Part shown: positions 9,851 to 20,473 of the stretch, piece by piece
How positions within the stretch are numbered: the stretch's first letter is position 1
How the letters are laid out: every line of letters begins with the position of its first letter
Assembly (NCBI GenBank): GCA_022376465.1
Contig: JACDTU010000003.1
Location: forward strand, 62,001-126,000
Direction of reading: 5' to 3'
DNA from: Cubamyces lactineus
Lineage: Eukaryota > Basidiomycota > Agaricomycetes > Polyporales > Polyporaceae
Length of the DNA stretch: 64,000 nucleotides
The notes under the pieces: model-generated
What the model saw: the letters and a program-made list of their open reading frames with translations, nothing else
Told to the model about the DNA's origin: nothing
The model's database searches: none
Made by a program: the position numbers and the translations under genes

Positions 9851-11240
9851 CTAGAACCGGGGAAGCTCAATCGCATGCCACAGCGTCAAAGAGTCGCGCC
9901 TCCGCCAGCCCAACAAGTCCTTCATCTGAGCAGCGAATGAGTTGGGCGACGAGGCGTGAATGTAAACCTGTAACACAACCCAGGAGTCCTGCGCACTCGC
10001 ACCTATCGTGGTGAGCACGGCATTCGCTGTAGGACCGAGGTCCACAGGAAACGCACCGCCATCGCGGGCCATGGTGGGAGGCGGGCGGATGAGGGAGCGG
10101 AGAGCACCGATCAATGCGTCCGCTAGTCATAGTTAGCTTCGCACGTAGATCAAATGATACAAACTTACAAGTTAGGCTCTCACGAAGAGAGAGTCGGGCG
10201 AGATTCAAGTCCTCGCTGGGGGAGGGACTATCGGCTCGAGCGTCCTCGTACTCGCTGTCTGTATCGACAGACACAGCATGGCGGAGGATGCCCCTTGGCA
10301 CTGACGACCGGCTCGGAGAGGGTGTAGGAGTGGAGGTGAAAGGCAGCGTGGATGCGGCGTGCGGCAAGGTTATGGTGACATGTTTTCCCGAATGCTTGAC
10401 AGGGGACGCCGAACGCGCCGCCTTGACGGGAGACGTTGAGCGTGAGGACTTGACGGGGGACGCAGGTCGCTCAGGCCTGGCGCACGAGGCAGACGTGGAT
10501 TCTCCGGCGATGGAGGAGGATTGAGCTCTCCAACCTAGCGGCTTGAGGGGCTCCGTGGGTGCTGAGAGCTTCCCGCCGCGAGCACGCAAAGGCAGGTTGT
10601 ACCCATCCTTGTGGATCATGTAGGAGAGACTCTCCCAGAGCGTGTCGAACTTCTTGAAGCTTCGCTGGTTGTCCGGGACGTCGATGAGATGGGAAATGGA
10701 GCTCCTACAACAATATGAGCGCGTCAGTCGTCCAGAGCAAACATAGGGGGCTTACCACTCGAATCCAACCCAGATACCCGTCTCCTTCCCATACCTTATA
10801 GCATAATACGGCGGCGGGGTCTTGGGATTGAGCCTCACGACGGGTCCGTCTTCCCACTCGATCCACCGCATCATGGTGGCCGCATCGTCCCGATCCACTC
10901 GCAGAAAAAGCTCGTTGTTCAACTTGTTAATCGCCTCAGCATCGCTAAGGAGGGAGCAGCAGACCACGATGGGGAGAAGGGGACGGAACTTGCCAAGGGC
11001 CATGTTAGGAGGGCTGTGAATCCTCTCAGCTCGAGCTGCATAGTGATCGATTGGATAAACTGACCGAATTTCTTCGTGTATCTCGGGGATACGATTGCCA
11101 AGAACAACATAGTAAGGCCCCGTAGGAGCTAAGAAGGACGATCTGCTGGACATTTGATGCTCAAGCGGAGTGGGCGAGGAAGCGGGAGATGTGGGAGGAG
11201 TAGAGGAGACGGTGAGCTGCATAGCTGCACTGGCGCTCAA
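9851..11240 (-). CDS. Ser/Pro-rich protein of unknown function in KDZ element
   Basis: Three exons join in frame: 11240-10756, 10704-10169 and 10122-9851. The first exon has a Thr/Ser/Pro leader, then GPYYVVLGNRIPEIHEEI and later AEAINKLNNELFLRVDRDDAA. The 'YYVV.G..P.I' opening followed by an 'EA' helix faintly resembles the RNase H1 N-terminal/caulimovirus type VI fold, but the key glycine after the proline is absent, so I do not assign it. Exon 2 has repeated (A/S)SPVK motifs (RPASPVKSSRSTSPVKAARSASPVK is the region at about residues 200-225). Exon 3 includes WVVLQVYIHASSPNSFAAQMKDLLGW. An alternative start at 11153 is possible. It lies between the transposase and the HMG-like gene on the same strand, so it is probably an element-encoded accessory protein. 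Confidence 0.62.
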
Positions 11241-11616
11241 GTGCTTGCGTCCGCACGGTGCACTCAGCTGCTCAATCTGCTACATGCATCTCCTGCGCAT
11301 CGCACCCGTCCACGCATGTCTGTAACCGACGGGTTCTTGCTGATGGAACAATAGTTCATGGGAATATCAGAACGAAGAATTGACCATTACTACATCATTT
11401 CAGTATACCAGCGGATGAATTGTTGTCCACAACTCGAGTCTTGCACACTCGCAAGCGTGCATCTGCTCGAATGCACCACCATTCTGTGTGATCATGCCAG
11501 ATACTCAAGCTCACTAAGACTTGGATCCAACCACTGCTCAGATAACCATTGTAGTAACTCTAAACACACGTCTACTACACTGCTGATTCGCTACGGATAC
11601 GATATGGGAGATGCAA

Positions 11617-14600
11617 TCACGTACGAAGGCTCGCCAGGAACTCGAGAATACCAGTGATTTCCTCATGCACATGGTCACTTTCCGCCGAGGCATCCGACTC
11701 CTCGTGCTCCAACACTCCTTCTTCAATTGATACGAGCTTCGTCAAGGACGTTGCGCCCGCGCCAGGGGGTTGCGAGTCCTGCGCCATCTCAGCCTGGGCG
11801 CGCGGTGGCTGAGCATGAGCCGCCGCACTGGCGGGCGCGCTCCCGGCACGGACGCCAGGTAGGGGGTTCCCCGTAAAGCCGTTCAGCGTGAACATGCGCT
11901 GAAGATATGCCAGATTTCGTGCGTTAGCAGCACGGCGGTGATGCGAATACTCTAGGACTCCGAAATACAAGGGGTCACCGCGCGTCTTGAGGTCGGATAA
12001 TACGCCCGACAAGAGATCTTCCTCGTCCCGGATGTGGGTATGAAGGCGACGCGCTTCTCGATTAACGTTTGCGATCTCCTCATGCGCCCGAGCCACCCGA
12101 CGAGCGATGCGCATGGTTTCGCGTATTGCCGGTTGCACCCAAGGTTTCTGAAGCAAGTCTTGACGTGTGTCTTGCAGAAGGGTAAACTCTTCGAGGAACG
12201 TATAATGTGAAACCTTCGACCAATCGAGAGGGTTGCGAGGAGGCTCAAGAGCCTGAGCTGCAGCGTTGTACTCTCGAACGGCCCGCCGGATAGCTTTGCA
12301 GCGCCTTTGCAAGTTCTTCGCGATGTACGTACGCATACGATAGCCTAGTGTATAAGTGATCGCGCAATCAATACTACGATCTATGCGGGGTAGATTACCC
12401 CACACTCACCGGTCTGAGCGAGATTCATCTTGTGCAGCTCGAAGAGGCGCAATATTACTAGACGTTGCAGCTTGCCTAGCGCGCGCTGATATTTGCGTGT
12501 TGCCATGTATTGTAAGGTTTGCCGATACGTCGCGTCCTCAGGCTGCCAGCGTGTTTCAATGTTGTATGCCGCCTCCATTGTGGCAACTTCTTCGGTGAGC
12601 TGCTTGAGACGTTCTCGGAGATAGCGCCTGCGGGTCTCAGCCTTACGCGTAGCCGAGAGATCCGCATCGTAATCCGTCGCACCGGTCCGAGGGTCTGCCC
12701 ACGAGATCTGTAGGGTGTCGGGCGCTCGGGAATTGAACCGCCGGGAGGCAGCGTCGAGTTCCTCGCTGTTCGCGATCATGATCAGCCACATAGCAATCAC
12801 TCCTGGCGCGGAGTCAACGTACCGGACCGATTGAAGCTCCTGGAGTGCTTCAACATATGCAACCGCGTGTAAATTGGTGTCCTGTTCGTCACGTAGCTCG
12901 AGGATGAACTTGCGCTCCTCGTCATAGAAGCGCTCAATATCCTCGCGGGATATATTCAACGACTTCAATGCGTCTTCTAATGCAGGCTCCTGGGTTTGAA
13001 CGATTTCAAGTGCTTGCTTCAGATTGTTGAAGAGCATCGCGCCCAGGTTTGCGTACTTCTCCGCGTCCCACTGCTGGAAGAATAGATCAATCAAACTTGC
13101 GCGGCGGTATTTTGATGCGTATCGGACGATAGGCGCCAGTTGATTAGAACTGCTGAAAATCCGTTCCATGCCTTCTAGGTCCTCGAGCCCTATGCCGGTG
13201 ATGCTGTTAGGATGAAACGCAACCTGACAGCTGTAAGAGTGTGAATAGCCATGGAACGCATTGACGCAGAAGCGCGTCCCCAGTTCCCGCGCGGTTGCTG
13301 CAAGAGAGCTGTTGCGTACAGTGGCGGAGAAATCGCAGCCGATGTCATAGCCGATCATCAGCCGCGCGCCGAGGACTTCGTGTGCCTTCGCCACCATCGC
13401 CAAAGGGTATTTAGCGCTGTAGCATAGATATGTTAATTGAGGCCGGGGCGTCCGATGCTCGGTCATAATACTCACAGCTCTCCACTGCGGATCATGTCCG
13501 CGATCCACAGGACCAGACCGTGCCGACAGGCACACGCGAAAATACCCGTCTCATCAAAAATGCTCCACATGTGCTTCCTTTCTTCTGCCTGTGCCGCCTT
13601 CCAATGTTTCGCGCAAGGAGTCGGGAGGAGGTCACCACTGCCATCTGTAGGATCACCCTCACCGTCAGTGGCGGCGGGGTTATGGTGCGCTTCATCGTCA
13701 CTATCCGACTGGTCAGGCGGAGGATTGGGTGCCGGTTGGTTTTGCCGAGACTTGACTTCGTTGGCGTACCGATTGACAAACTCGGGAGGGAGAAAATAGT
13801 CGCTAGTGAATTGCCGGGTATCGCCGATCGCCCGTTTTCCGAGTGCCCCGGTTCGCTTCAAGGAATTGTTCGCGTCCATGCATATAATCCTTGAGAACAC
13901 TCCCGGATCCTCATCGTCGAGCTGATAGGGACACCTGCAGTTCAGTAATGACACCTGCGTGTAGCAAAACTGAGAGACGGACCGTATAAGCACACGCAGG
14001 GCAGCCGTGTCGAGCTCGCCAGTCCGGAAGATCGCGCCCCAGAGCGCCCATCACGCGCTGTGACACGAGGCGTTGGATGGTGAGGTACACATCAAAGGCG
14101 TCGGCTATCGCATTCCGATAATATGGCCTATATGGTACCTGTGATATGTTAGGTTGGTGATACTTGGGTATGCTCCTTCAACTTACATGGTACTGGTAAC
14201 AAACGAGTTTCGCAAACGCTTCAGCACTGAAGGACGCTTTCACAAGCTTGAGGCAGCGGAAAAGCTCGAGTGTTTTGAGGGATATCGCCAGAGACGGGTT
14301 CATCGGTGAGTTACTGAGGTAGCCGCACCGCACCAGAGCCTCTGCTGCTGATTGATCCGAGGGTCGCGTGATAACGGCGGAGGACCCCAATGTATATACG
14401 TCGACGACGTTGATCGTGAACGAGTAGTCGAGATCAACATCGGGGCGCTGGGCGCCGCTCGGTTCTTGTCGCCAGGCGAGGTATGCGTCCACGAGATGGG
14501 GTAGATGAGGTGCCCAGTTCTTCTCCACGGTTTCCACTCTCTGCCTCCAGGATCGACCATCCCTCTTGTACCGTACCCCGCCGCTAGGAATGAGCAGGTT

Positions 14601-15122
14601 AGACATGGGATCCAGAGACGTGATCCACGGAAGAATACAGACTATGCATCCATGATGTCGCGGATCGCGTGCGTGATGGCTTCGTCCGTCTCATCAGGGG
14701 GCTCGATATCTTCCCATTCGTTGTCGTTATCGCCGCCGGCCATCAAAAAATCTTGCGCGTCTTGTTCCATTGGCGGCGGCGGAGTCTCCCCCCGCATTTC
14801 TGCGAGCGCTTCCAGTGATTCAGTGCCTAAACCTACATGATGTCAGTTACTAAACACCGTAGTTACACTATATCGAACGTGTACCTCGGGTGATCTCCTT
14901 ATATTCCTTCTCGACTTTCCTTTGTTCGAGTGCAATATCGGTCAATCCTAGACGGCGTTCCTGTATGGTTCTTAAGAGGTTGCGTGCACCAGTTGAATGA
15001 GACTCCGCCGATGGATGTGGCATCGGCCTCGCCACTCGGACATGGCGCGATACACCTTGTCTGACAATTTCTTGAGGCATGCGAGAGGAGACGTTATGCG
15101 TGCGTTGAGCACCCCTGAGCAT
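11617..15122 (-). CDS. KDZ-superfamily transposase
   Basis: The predicted protein has an N-terminal coiled segment, then TWxxR-like DGRSWRQRVE, and CxC1-type features (LELFRCLKLVKASFSAEAF, VMGALGRDLPDW, CPACAY). The RNase H-like catalytic core follows. CMDANNSLKR supplies the first Asp, GYDIGCDFSAT the second Asp, and the block from FHGYSHSYSCQVAFHP to LEDLEGMERIFSSSNQ the C/H residues and final acidic residue. A helical, Arg/Glu-rich C-terminus runs to the stop at 11617. Introns fall near 14884, 14650, 14185, 13485 and 12412. The join around 13960 (between CPACAY and YQLDDEDP) is uncertain and could hide a very small intron or a lesion. The start at 15122 is a choice; 15188 is also in frame. 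It would cut and paste the element via its inverted repeats in the nucleus. Confidence 0.85.
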
Positions 15123-15188
15123 GCGATACAATAAGTATCCAAGAAAACGTGTACAGCACATGTAGATACTGATCCGCAATCTCCCCAA

Positions 15189-15676
15189 TCATACGCTCCT
15201 GCATGCTTACACCTCCGTGCCAAGCTTCAGATCATCACATACCTATGGATCACGGTGATTCGATCTCACGGAGAACGCTGGCAAGGCGTGAAGGCGGTGC
15301 AGCTGATGCTGATAATCGGTTAGATAATGTTGATTATACATAGCTATGCCGCTATGAAGAGATCTGGCGAACTTACGTGACTGCCCTCGTTCCGAATACT
15401 ACACGCGCGTTACACCAGACTCAACGACCCGATTTCCTGCGGCACGACTCGTTGTGGGGGCGCAGAAGACAAGAGTGCAGCCAGACGTGAGGATGTTGAC
15501 GAAATTGCGAGGCGGTGCAGCCGGTCGGATAGTAGGGGCGTCAACGAATGGGAACGTAGACCTTATGACAGCTGATTGTCAGTACGTGCTTGCAAATTGA
15601 CTTGTCGACCATGTACATACGTCCTTGTAGATGATCAACGATCAACGATACCTGCGCCTACGGATAGGAGGGAGAA
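15189..15676. other. putative promoter region of the KDZ transposase
   Basis: There is no gene between the transposase start and the inner edge of the right inverted repeat. By position it should hold the transposase promoter; no clear TATA box was seen. Confidence 0.4.
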
Positions 15677-16398
15677 GGGTAGGAGATCTGGTTACGAGGC
15701 GCCCGTTGCGTGAATCTTGCCGAGGCGGAGTTTGAATTGAATGACTTCGTGCTGAAAGGTCACCGTAAGTTGGATAACATATGTAGTCGTATTAGCGAGG
15801 TGTTAGCGAGATGTTATAAGGTGCATAACGCTCTCATAGACGTACCAGTCGTCGATATGGGCGGAATCAATGGGGCGGAGGCGGCGGCATTGAGAGCGAG
15901 GGAGGAGTGGACTGTAAGCGCCAAGGGCAGGGAGAAGTGCCAAGGACAAGTGGAAGCGCTGAAAGGGCGGGGATAAGCGCCAGCGAGAGGGAGGGCGCGC
16001 GCGTGGAGGGAATAAGCGCCAGCGAGCGGGAGGGCGCGCGCGTAGAGGGAATAAGCGCCAGCGAGCGGGAGGGCGCGCGCGTAGAGGGAATAAGCGCCAG
16101 CGAGCGGGAGGGCGCGCGCGTGGAGGGGACAAGCGCCGACGGGCGGGAGGATCAGCCGAGGTGGCCGGGATAGCCGCCAGACGCCCTCGGGTGTAGTTGG
16201 ACCTACACCCGGCATTTGCCGGAGGGGACTCGGAGGCAGGGAGGGTGCTGAAGGACTCTTTACTTTGTTTGGAAAGGGGCAGAGGTATTCGTAGTGCTTT
16301 CCGTAGTGTAGGGTAAGCGGGGTTTCTAGTCTAACAAACTAGGCATACACAGGGCGCTTGCCAAGTTATCAAAACTTCCGATCTGTGATGATCAGGTG
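15677..16398 (-). repeat. right terminal inverted repeat (722 bp)
   Basis: Inverted copy of 6526-7209. The 38-base length difference is explained by one additional 39-bp unit and a one-base indel. Confidence 0.93.
15981..16136 (-). repeat. four 39-bp repeats inside right TIR
   Basis: Units start at 15981, 16020, 16059 and 16098 and are the inverted form of the left array. The right end has four copies against three at the left. Confidence 0.88.
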
Positions 16399-16406
16399 TG
16401 CTTACT
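16399..16406. repeat. target site duplication, right
   Basis: TGCTTACT, identical to 6518-6525, directly abuts the right inverted repeat. Confidence 0.92.
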
Positions 16407-16439
16407 ACAATCCTAGAGAGTCCTTGGACCTAAACAAGC

Positions 16440-18387
16440 ATGCCTCACACCCTCATTGTCGCCCAATTCCACCCTGCTGCAAGCTCATACTGGCTTCCCC
16501 GTTCTGGACAACGTGCAGCTGCGCGGATCCCTACCGTACCGTTCTGGGCGTTGCGCTTCAACTTGAACGATTATTCAGAGAAAAGCGATCGTCCACATCA
16601 ACTCTGCGTTGTATCGCCAGATCCCTCGCCCGTGCCCCTCCCGAATGCGTCTCTGACCTTGGGTCCGAAACACGCTGTTCTGTCCGGCACGTTCTACACT
16701 GGGAACGAAGATCTGACAGCCATGGCCGCTTTGCCTTGCTCCGACTGGCTGGTCCGCCGACCGCTTTATATACACGCAACCCCGGTCATCTCTATGGACA
16801 TGTTCTGCTGTCCACCACTGGAGTGTGTCATCTGTCAGCTTGACGAGGACAGCATGCGTCGGTTCAGGCAAGCTGTGCGAGACGGCACTGAAGCGCTCTA
16901 TGAATACCGGAAGGACAAAGAACAGGAGAAATGGGCTGCGCAGGTGGCCCAGTGGGGCCGACATGACTTGTCTGAGTTCGTGTTCGGCCAGCACGGATGG
17001 GACCCGACTTACATGTTCAGTCGCTTGAACAACCCGCAAGCATATTGTTTCGCATTCGTCTACAGTGGCAAGATGCCTGGCTTCGCACAACGACCGACCA
17101 TATATAACGAGCTCCTCCTCTATGCACAGTGAGTACGCATGCATCGTTCTCCTTGCTAGAGCTCATTTACGTGTCCATGGGAGAATCTGTAAGGACTACA
17201 GATGGCGTGGGGTTGAGAGAGCTATCCTGTGGGTTCGGGATATGCGAGCGGTACGTGCATAGTCCTAAATCCGTTAGCTGATCGTGCTGAATAGACGCGA
17301 ATGGTCCAGAATGAGAACTGCTCTGAACACCACGTATCTGCGCAACCGGATAATCCCAGCGCGCAGTGTACGCCCTTTGAGACTGACCCATCCTTTCGGG
17401 AGGCTGTAAAGCAGCTTGAAGATGGTCGATGCCCTATCTCCCTCGAGGAGGAAGAAGAAATGGAAGAAGCCTCCGACACAACGTCAGACATCACCTCTGA
17501 ATCAGACAATTCGCGATACGTATGGGTGTCTTGGCGTACATGGGCCTTCCCAGAACTGGCCTTGGAGTTTCCTGAGATACCCCTGGGAAACCCACGTATC
17601 GTGGTTCTTGACTTGTTTGGAGTGGTCTTGGTATGTACAATCAGTGAGGCCATGCCGCTGTTCAGCTCATGACTCTTTAATCCAGGACAGAGAGGCCGCT
17701 ATTCGGTGTGCGCTTGCGAAGTGGCTGTCGTTCACGCATAACGGCCAAACCGCGGAGGGTATCCTGTCGCGATACATTGAGATCGAAGCGTTGGTGGCTC
17801 GCCGGAATCTGGCTGCTGCATCATCAATCGCCGCTATCGTTCACGGTGCCCTGCAGACGCTCGCGGACAAGCTGGCAATGCCGCCTCAAGTGCAGTCACA
17901 ACTCATCACCGATGCCATGACCGTGATCCTCAAACCTGCCCCCTATCGCGATGCGGAGCGCGTCATCGCGGCTTTGTTAGGACAGGGACGTTCCATCATT
18001 GTCATACCTCCTTACTCGGAGGTAACCATGCAACACCTCCTCCCACCCCGCCTTCGGTCTCGAATTTGGTCAGCCAATGAGCCTCTGTCTGCTCATTTTG
18101 CTGCTCCAGATTCGTTCTTCAGAGCGTTGTTGGCTCAGTGCCGTGGAACCTGTCCTGACATTCGACCGGCGGATATCCTTCTTGTCAGCGCAAGCGTCTC
18201 ACGAGTAACAGCTCCAGCATCGCTCGCTGGTCACCCAACCGTGCTGCTCGAAAGGAGTGGCACGATCGCTTCCCGAGTTCAGTTTCTGGTTGCGCGGGTC
18301 CCGCACGGAAATCCGGTTCCATCCCTCGTTGTAGGTGATCTAGACGTACTCTGTGAACGACTCTATGAGCATAGGGAAGTTGCATGA
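16440..18387 (+). CDS. HAD-like hydrolase-domain protein (about 591 aa)
   Basis: Four exons (16440-17128, 17202-17250, 17295-17630, 17686-18387) join in one frame. The N-terminal half, about 250 residues, is unrecognised and includes YCFAFVYSGKMPGFAQRPTI. An acidic linker (EEEEEMEEASDTTSD) follows. The C-terminal half looks like a haloacid-dehalogenase fold: VVLDLFGVVLDREAAI gives the DxF(G) motif with nucleophile Asp, GRSIIVIPPYSEVT fits motif II, and RPADILLVSASVSRVTAPASLAG fits motif IV. Motif IV has Ser/Ala where an acidic residue is usual, so catalysis is doubtful. The protein ends HREVA, 50 bases from the convergent kinase-like gene. Its 5' leader is interrupted by the KDZ element 34 bases upstream of the ATG. 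The substrate is unknown. If the second intron were wrong, exon 1 alone would be a 230-codon gene. Confidence 0.68.
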
Positions 18388-18437
18388 TGTACTACTAGTA
18401 CCACGTAGTACGAGGATGCATACAGACTGCCCGTGGC

Positions 18438-19590
18438 TTACATGTAGTTGGGGTTCCACTCCTTATCCTCTACGAATCTCATGTCTACGACATATTCTTC
18501 CGGCAGCAACGTTCCCTTGTCCAACGCTGAACCATTGACCCAGTCGAATTGTGAGTCAGCTCGCCAACCCTCCCGACGCATGCGATCGTGGAACAGTCTG
18601 CGTAACAAGGTGTAATCCGGCCTTTCTCCAAAAGCGAGCTGTATGCAGTGAGCGTGATACGCTGCAAATTCCGGAGGAGATTGTGCAAGGTATCTGCCGA
18701 AAGGGCTTGCGGGAGAGACGTCCGCCTTCATATCGACCATGATCTTCATCTCGGAGCGGCCATCGCGAGCAGGTATGTCGTTCCATGGCAGCGTGCCATG
18801 GTAGAACTCCAAAAGAACATACAGTAGAGACTCAATGTCGTCCCTCCGTGAAACCTCTAAGCACTCATAAGCATCACGCAACGATGATCGCGAGCGTGCA
18901 GCTCACCGTGTCTGTAATGAGCCGCAACACTCGCATACCGAACAGTCCCCTTCGCGTGTCGACGCTTACAGAACGGTAGGTGCTGTCCCGTCTCACGGTC
19001 GATGTACAACCTCGCAAGGGCAAAGTCGAACATGTACACGGTGTTCGCGTCTTTGTTCGCTGCACCCATTGCAAAATTCTGCGGCTTCACATCACAAGAG
19101 ACGAGGCATCGCGAATGCAGGAACTCCAGTCTGTGTAGCTTTATGCCTCAATAAGTGAGCGAGTGGTCGGACACTGAGAGATCGTGAATTGCCATACCAT
19201 CTGATCGGCAAGCATGCAGATTGTGCGAAGAGTGAATGTACCTCTGCAGGTTCGTCGTAAGGCGTCCAGGCTTAGTCCGAGTATATCCATCACTATGACA
19301 TTGTGATTCGCATCCTGTCCAGAATAATGGATAGAAGGAAACCCGGGTATCCCGTCAGGAATGAGCTTGTAGACTGATATCTCGTATTCCAGGCTGGTCG
19401 ACACGAGTGACTCGTCGGTCGGACGCCGCGATAATTTGATTGCAACGTCCTCACCGGTGAGAGTGTTGAACGCTCGCACGACATCCCCTATTGACAATTC
19501 CGATAGTAGCATGACGTTGAAACACGACGAATCATCGAGGCGTACCACTGGAACCACTACCGAGGAGATGGGTGACTTGATATATTCCAC
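18438..19590 (-). CDS. degenerate casein kinase 1-like protein
   Basis: Three exons (19590-19198, 19138-18907, 18856-18438) give a casein-kinase-1-like chain. Recognisable marks are TGEDVAIKL (lysine kept), LADQMLHRLEFLHS, DVKPQNFAMG (catalytic-loop Asp, Lys and Asn kept), GTVRYASVAAH (family form GTARYASINTH) and SRRDDIESL. Several key positions are altered. The glycine loop reads LSELSIGDVV and lacks the first two glycines, HRD has become SCD, and DFG has become DFA. Such changes suggest a weak kinase or pseudokinase that may act by binding. The chain ends EWNPNYM without the long tail of true CK1 enzymes. It is convergent with the HAD-like gene. Confidence 0.8.
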
Positions 19591-20473
19591 ATACGTTATA
19601 GGAGCAGAGGTAGCCCGCCGGGTCCATACTGTGGAGATCCAGGGGGATCCTGAGTACTGAAGATATGACGTGGATTCTACTGGCTCTGTGAGTCAGTTTT
19701 GGCCTGAGAGTGAACGTTTGAACAGTGGCGGGAATCGGCGTGAGGTTGGAATATGTTACGTAATCAGTCAGGAGCGAGCGATTGAGCGCTCAAAGCCTTT
19801 CGTGTCACCTCTGATCATGAGATCTCTGCTCTGTTCCCTCAGCCTGGTGCTGTGTATGAACAGCACACAGGTTCAGTCCAGCTATGGGCTCGCGCTTGGT
19901 ACAGACGGGATAATGTGACCAAACTACACCGCAGTCTAGTTGTGGCATGCAGCATTCCGCATCACGAGGTTCGTTGCAAGGGATTGTCGAAGCTGGTGAG
20001 CGGCTTGGAATGACCATATGCGCGTGGATTTTGTTGATTCTTCACACATCCAAGTACGCTAGAAGACAGTGGTATCATACGATCCCAACCACCTGACACC
20101 GGCACCTGACACCGGGAAGCTTGCCTCTGCACGACTGAAGGCTGGTGTCTACGTGTGGTGGGAAGACGATGGATGGCTTCTATTGTCTAGCGATCGTCGA
20201 CGCTACTATTTCAAACCGAATCCTCGAGGGAGCCGCACAGCGCCCAGAACAGGGAGATATGCCATCTGTGTGTCACCGTCTGCTTATCGATAAAGCTGCT
20301 TGTTGAGTGAGAGCATCCTGCGATGGCCGCGTTCATCGATTACGATCCGCCATCAAGGCTCCCTGTACGGTCAGAATGAATGTGCGTGTCGATTGGATGT
20401 TAAAGAGAAACGGGATGAAGGCGCGTACAAACTGTCCATCATCGCACTCTCCCGCCTCTTCCCTCTCGCACAG
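19591..20473. other. divergent intergenic region
   Basis: This lies between the starts of the kinase-like gene (-) and the repeat-exon gene (+), and presumably holds both promoters. A 12-base direct repeat (CACCTGACACCGG twice) is near 20090-20112. No gene is seen. Confidence 0.4.

Larger units (their letters stand above)
6526..16398 (-). mobile_element. complete KDZ DNA transposon (9,873 bp)
   Basis: The ends are inverted copies of each other, beginning CACCTGATCATCACAGATCGG, and are flanked by the perfect 8-bp direct repeat TGCTTACT. An 8-bp duplication is what I recall for Zisupton/KDZ-class elements. Inside are three minus-strand genes in transcription order: transposase (15122-11617), a Ser/Pro-rich unknown (11240-9851) and an HMG-like protein (9677-7710). 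Near-identity of the two ends, intact genes and an intact target duplication argue for a fairly recent insertion. Named from its transposase, which carries the KDZ motifs described below. Confidence 0.9.

Noticed and set aside
10752..11240. Assignment of the KDZ accessory gene to the RNase H1 N-terminal (caulimovirus VI) fold
   Set aside because: Only the YYVV.G..P opening fits; the conserved glycine and the rest of the motif are missing.
6526..16398. Helitron or retroelement explanation for the 9.9-kb element
   Set aside because: Long inverted repeats, an 8-bp target duplication and a KDZ transposase are incompatible with rolling-circle or LTR elements.
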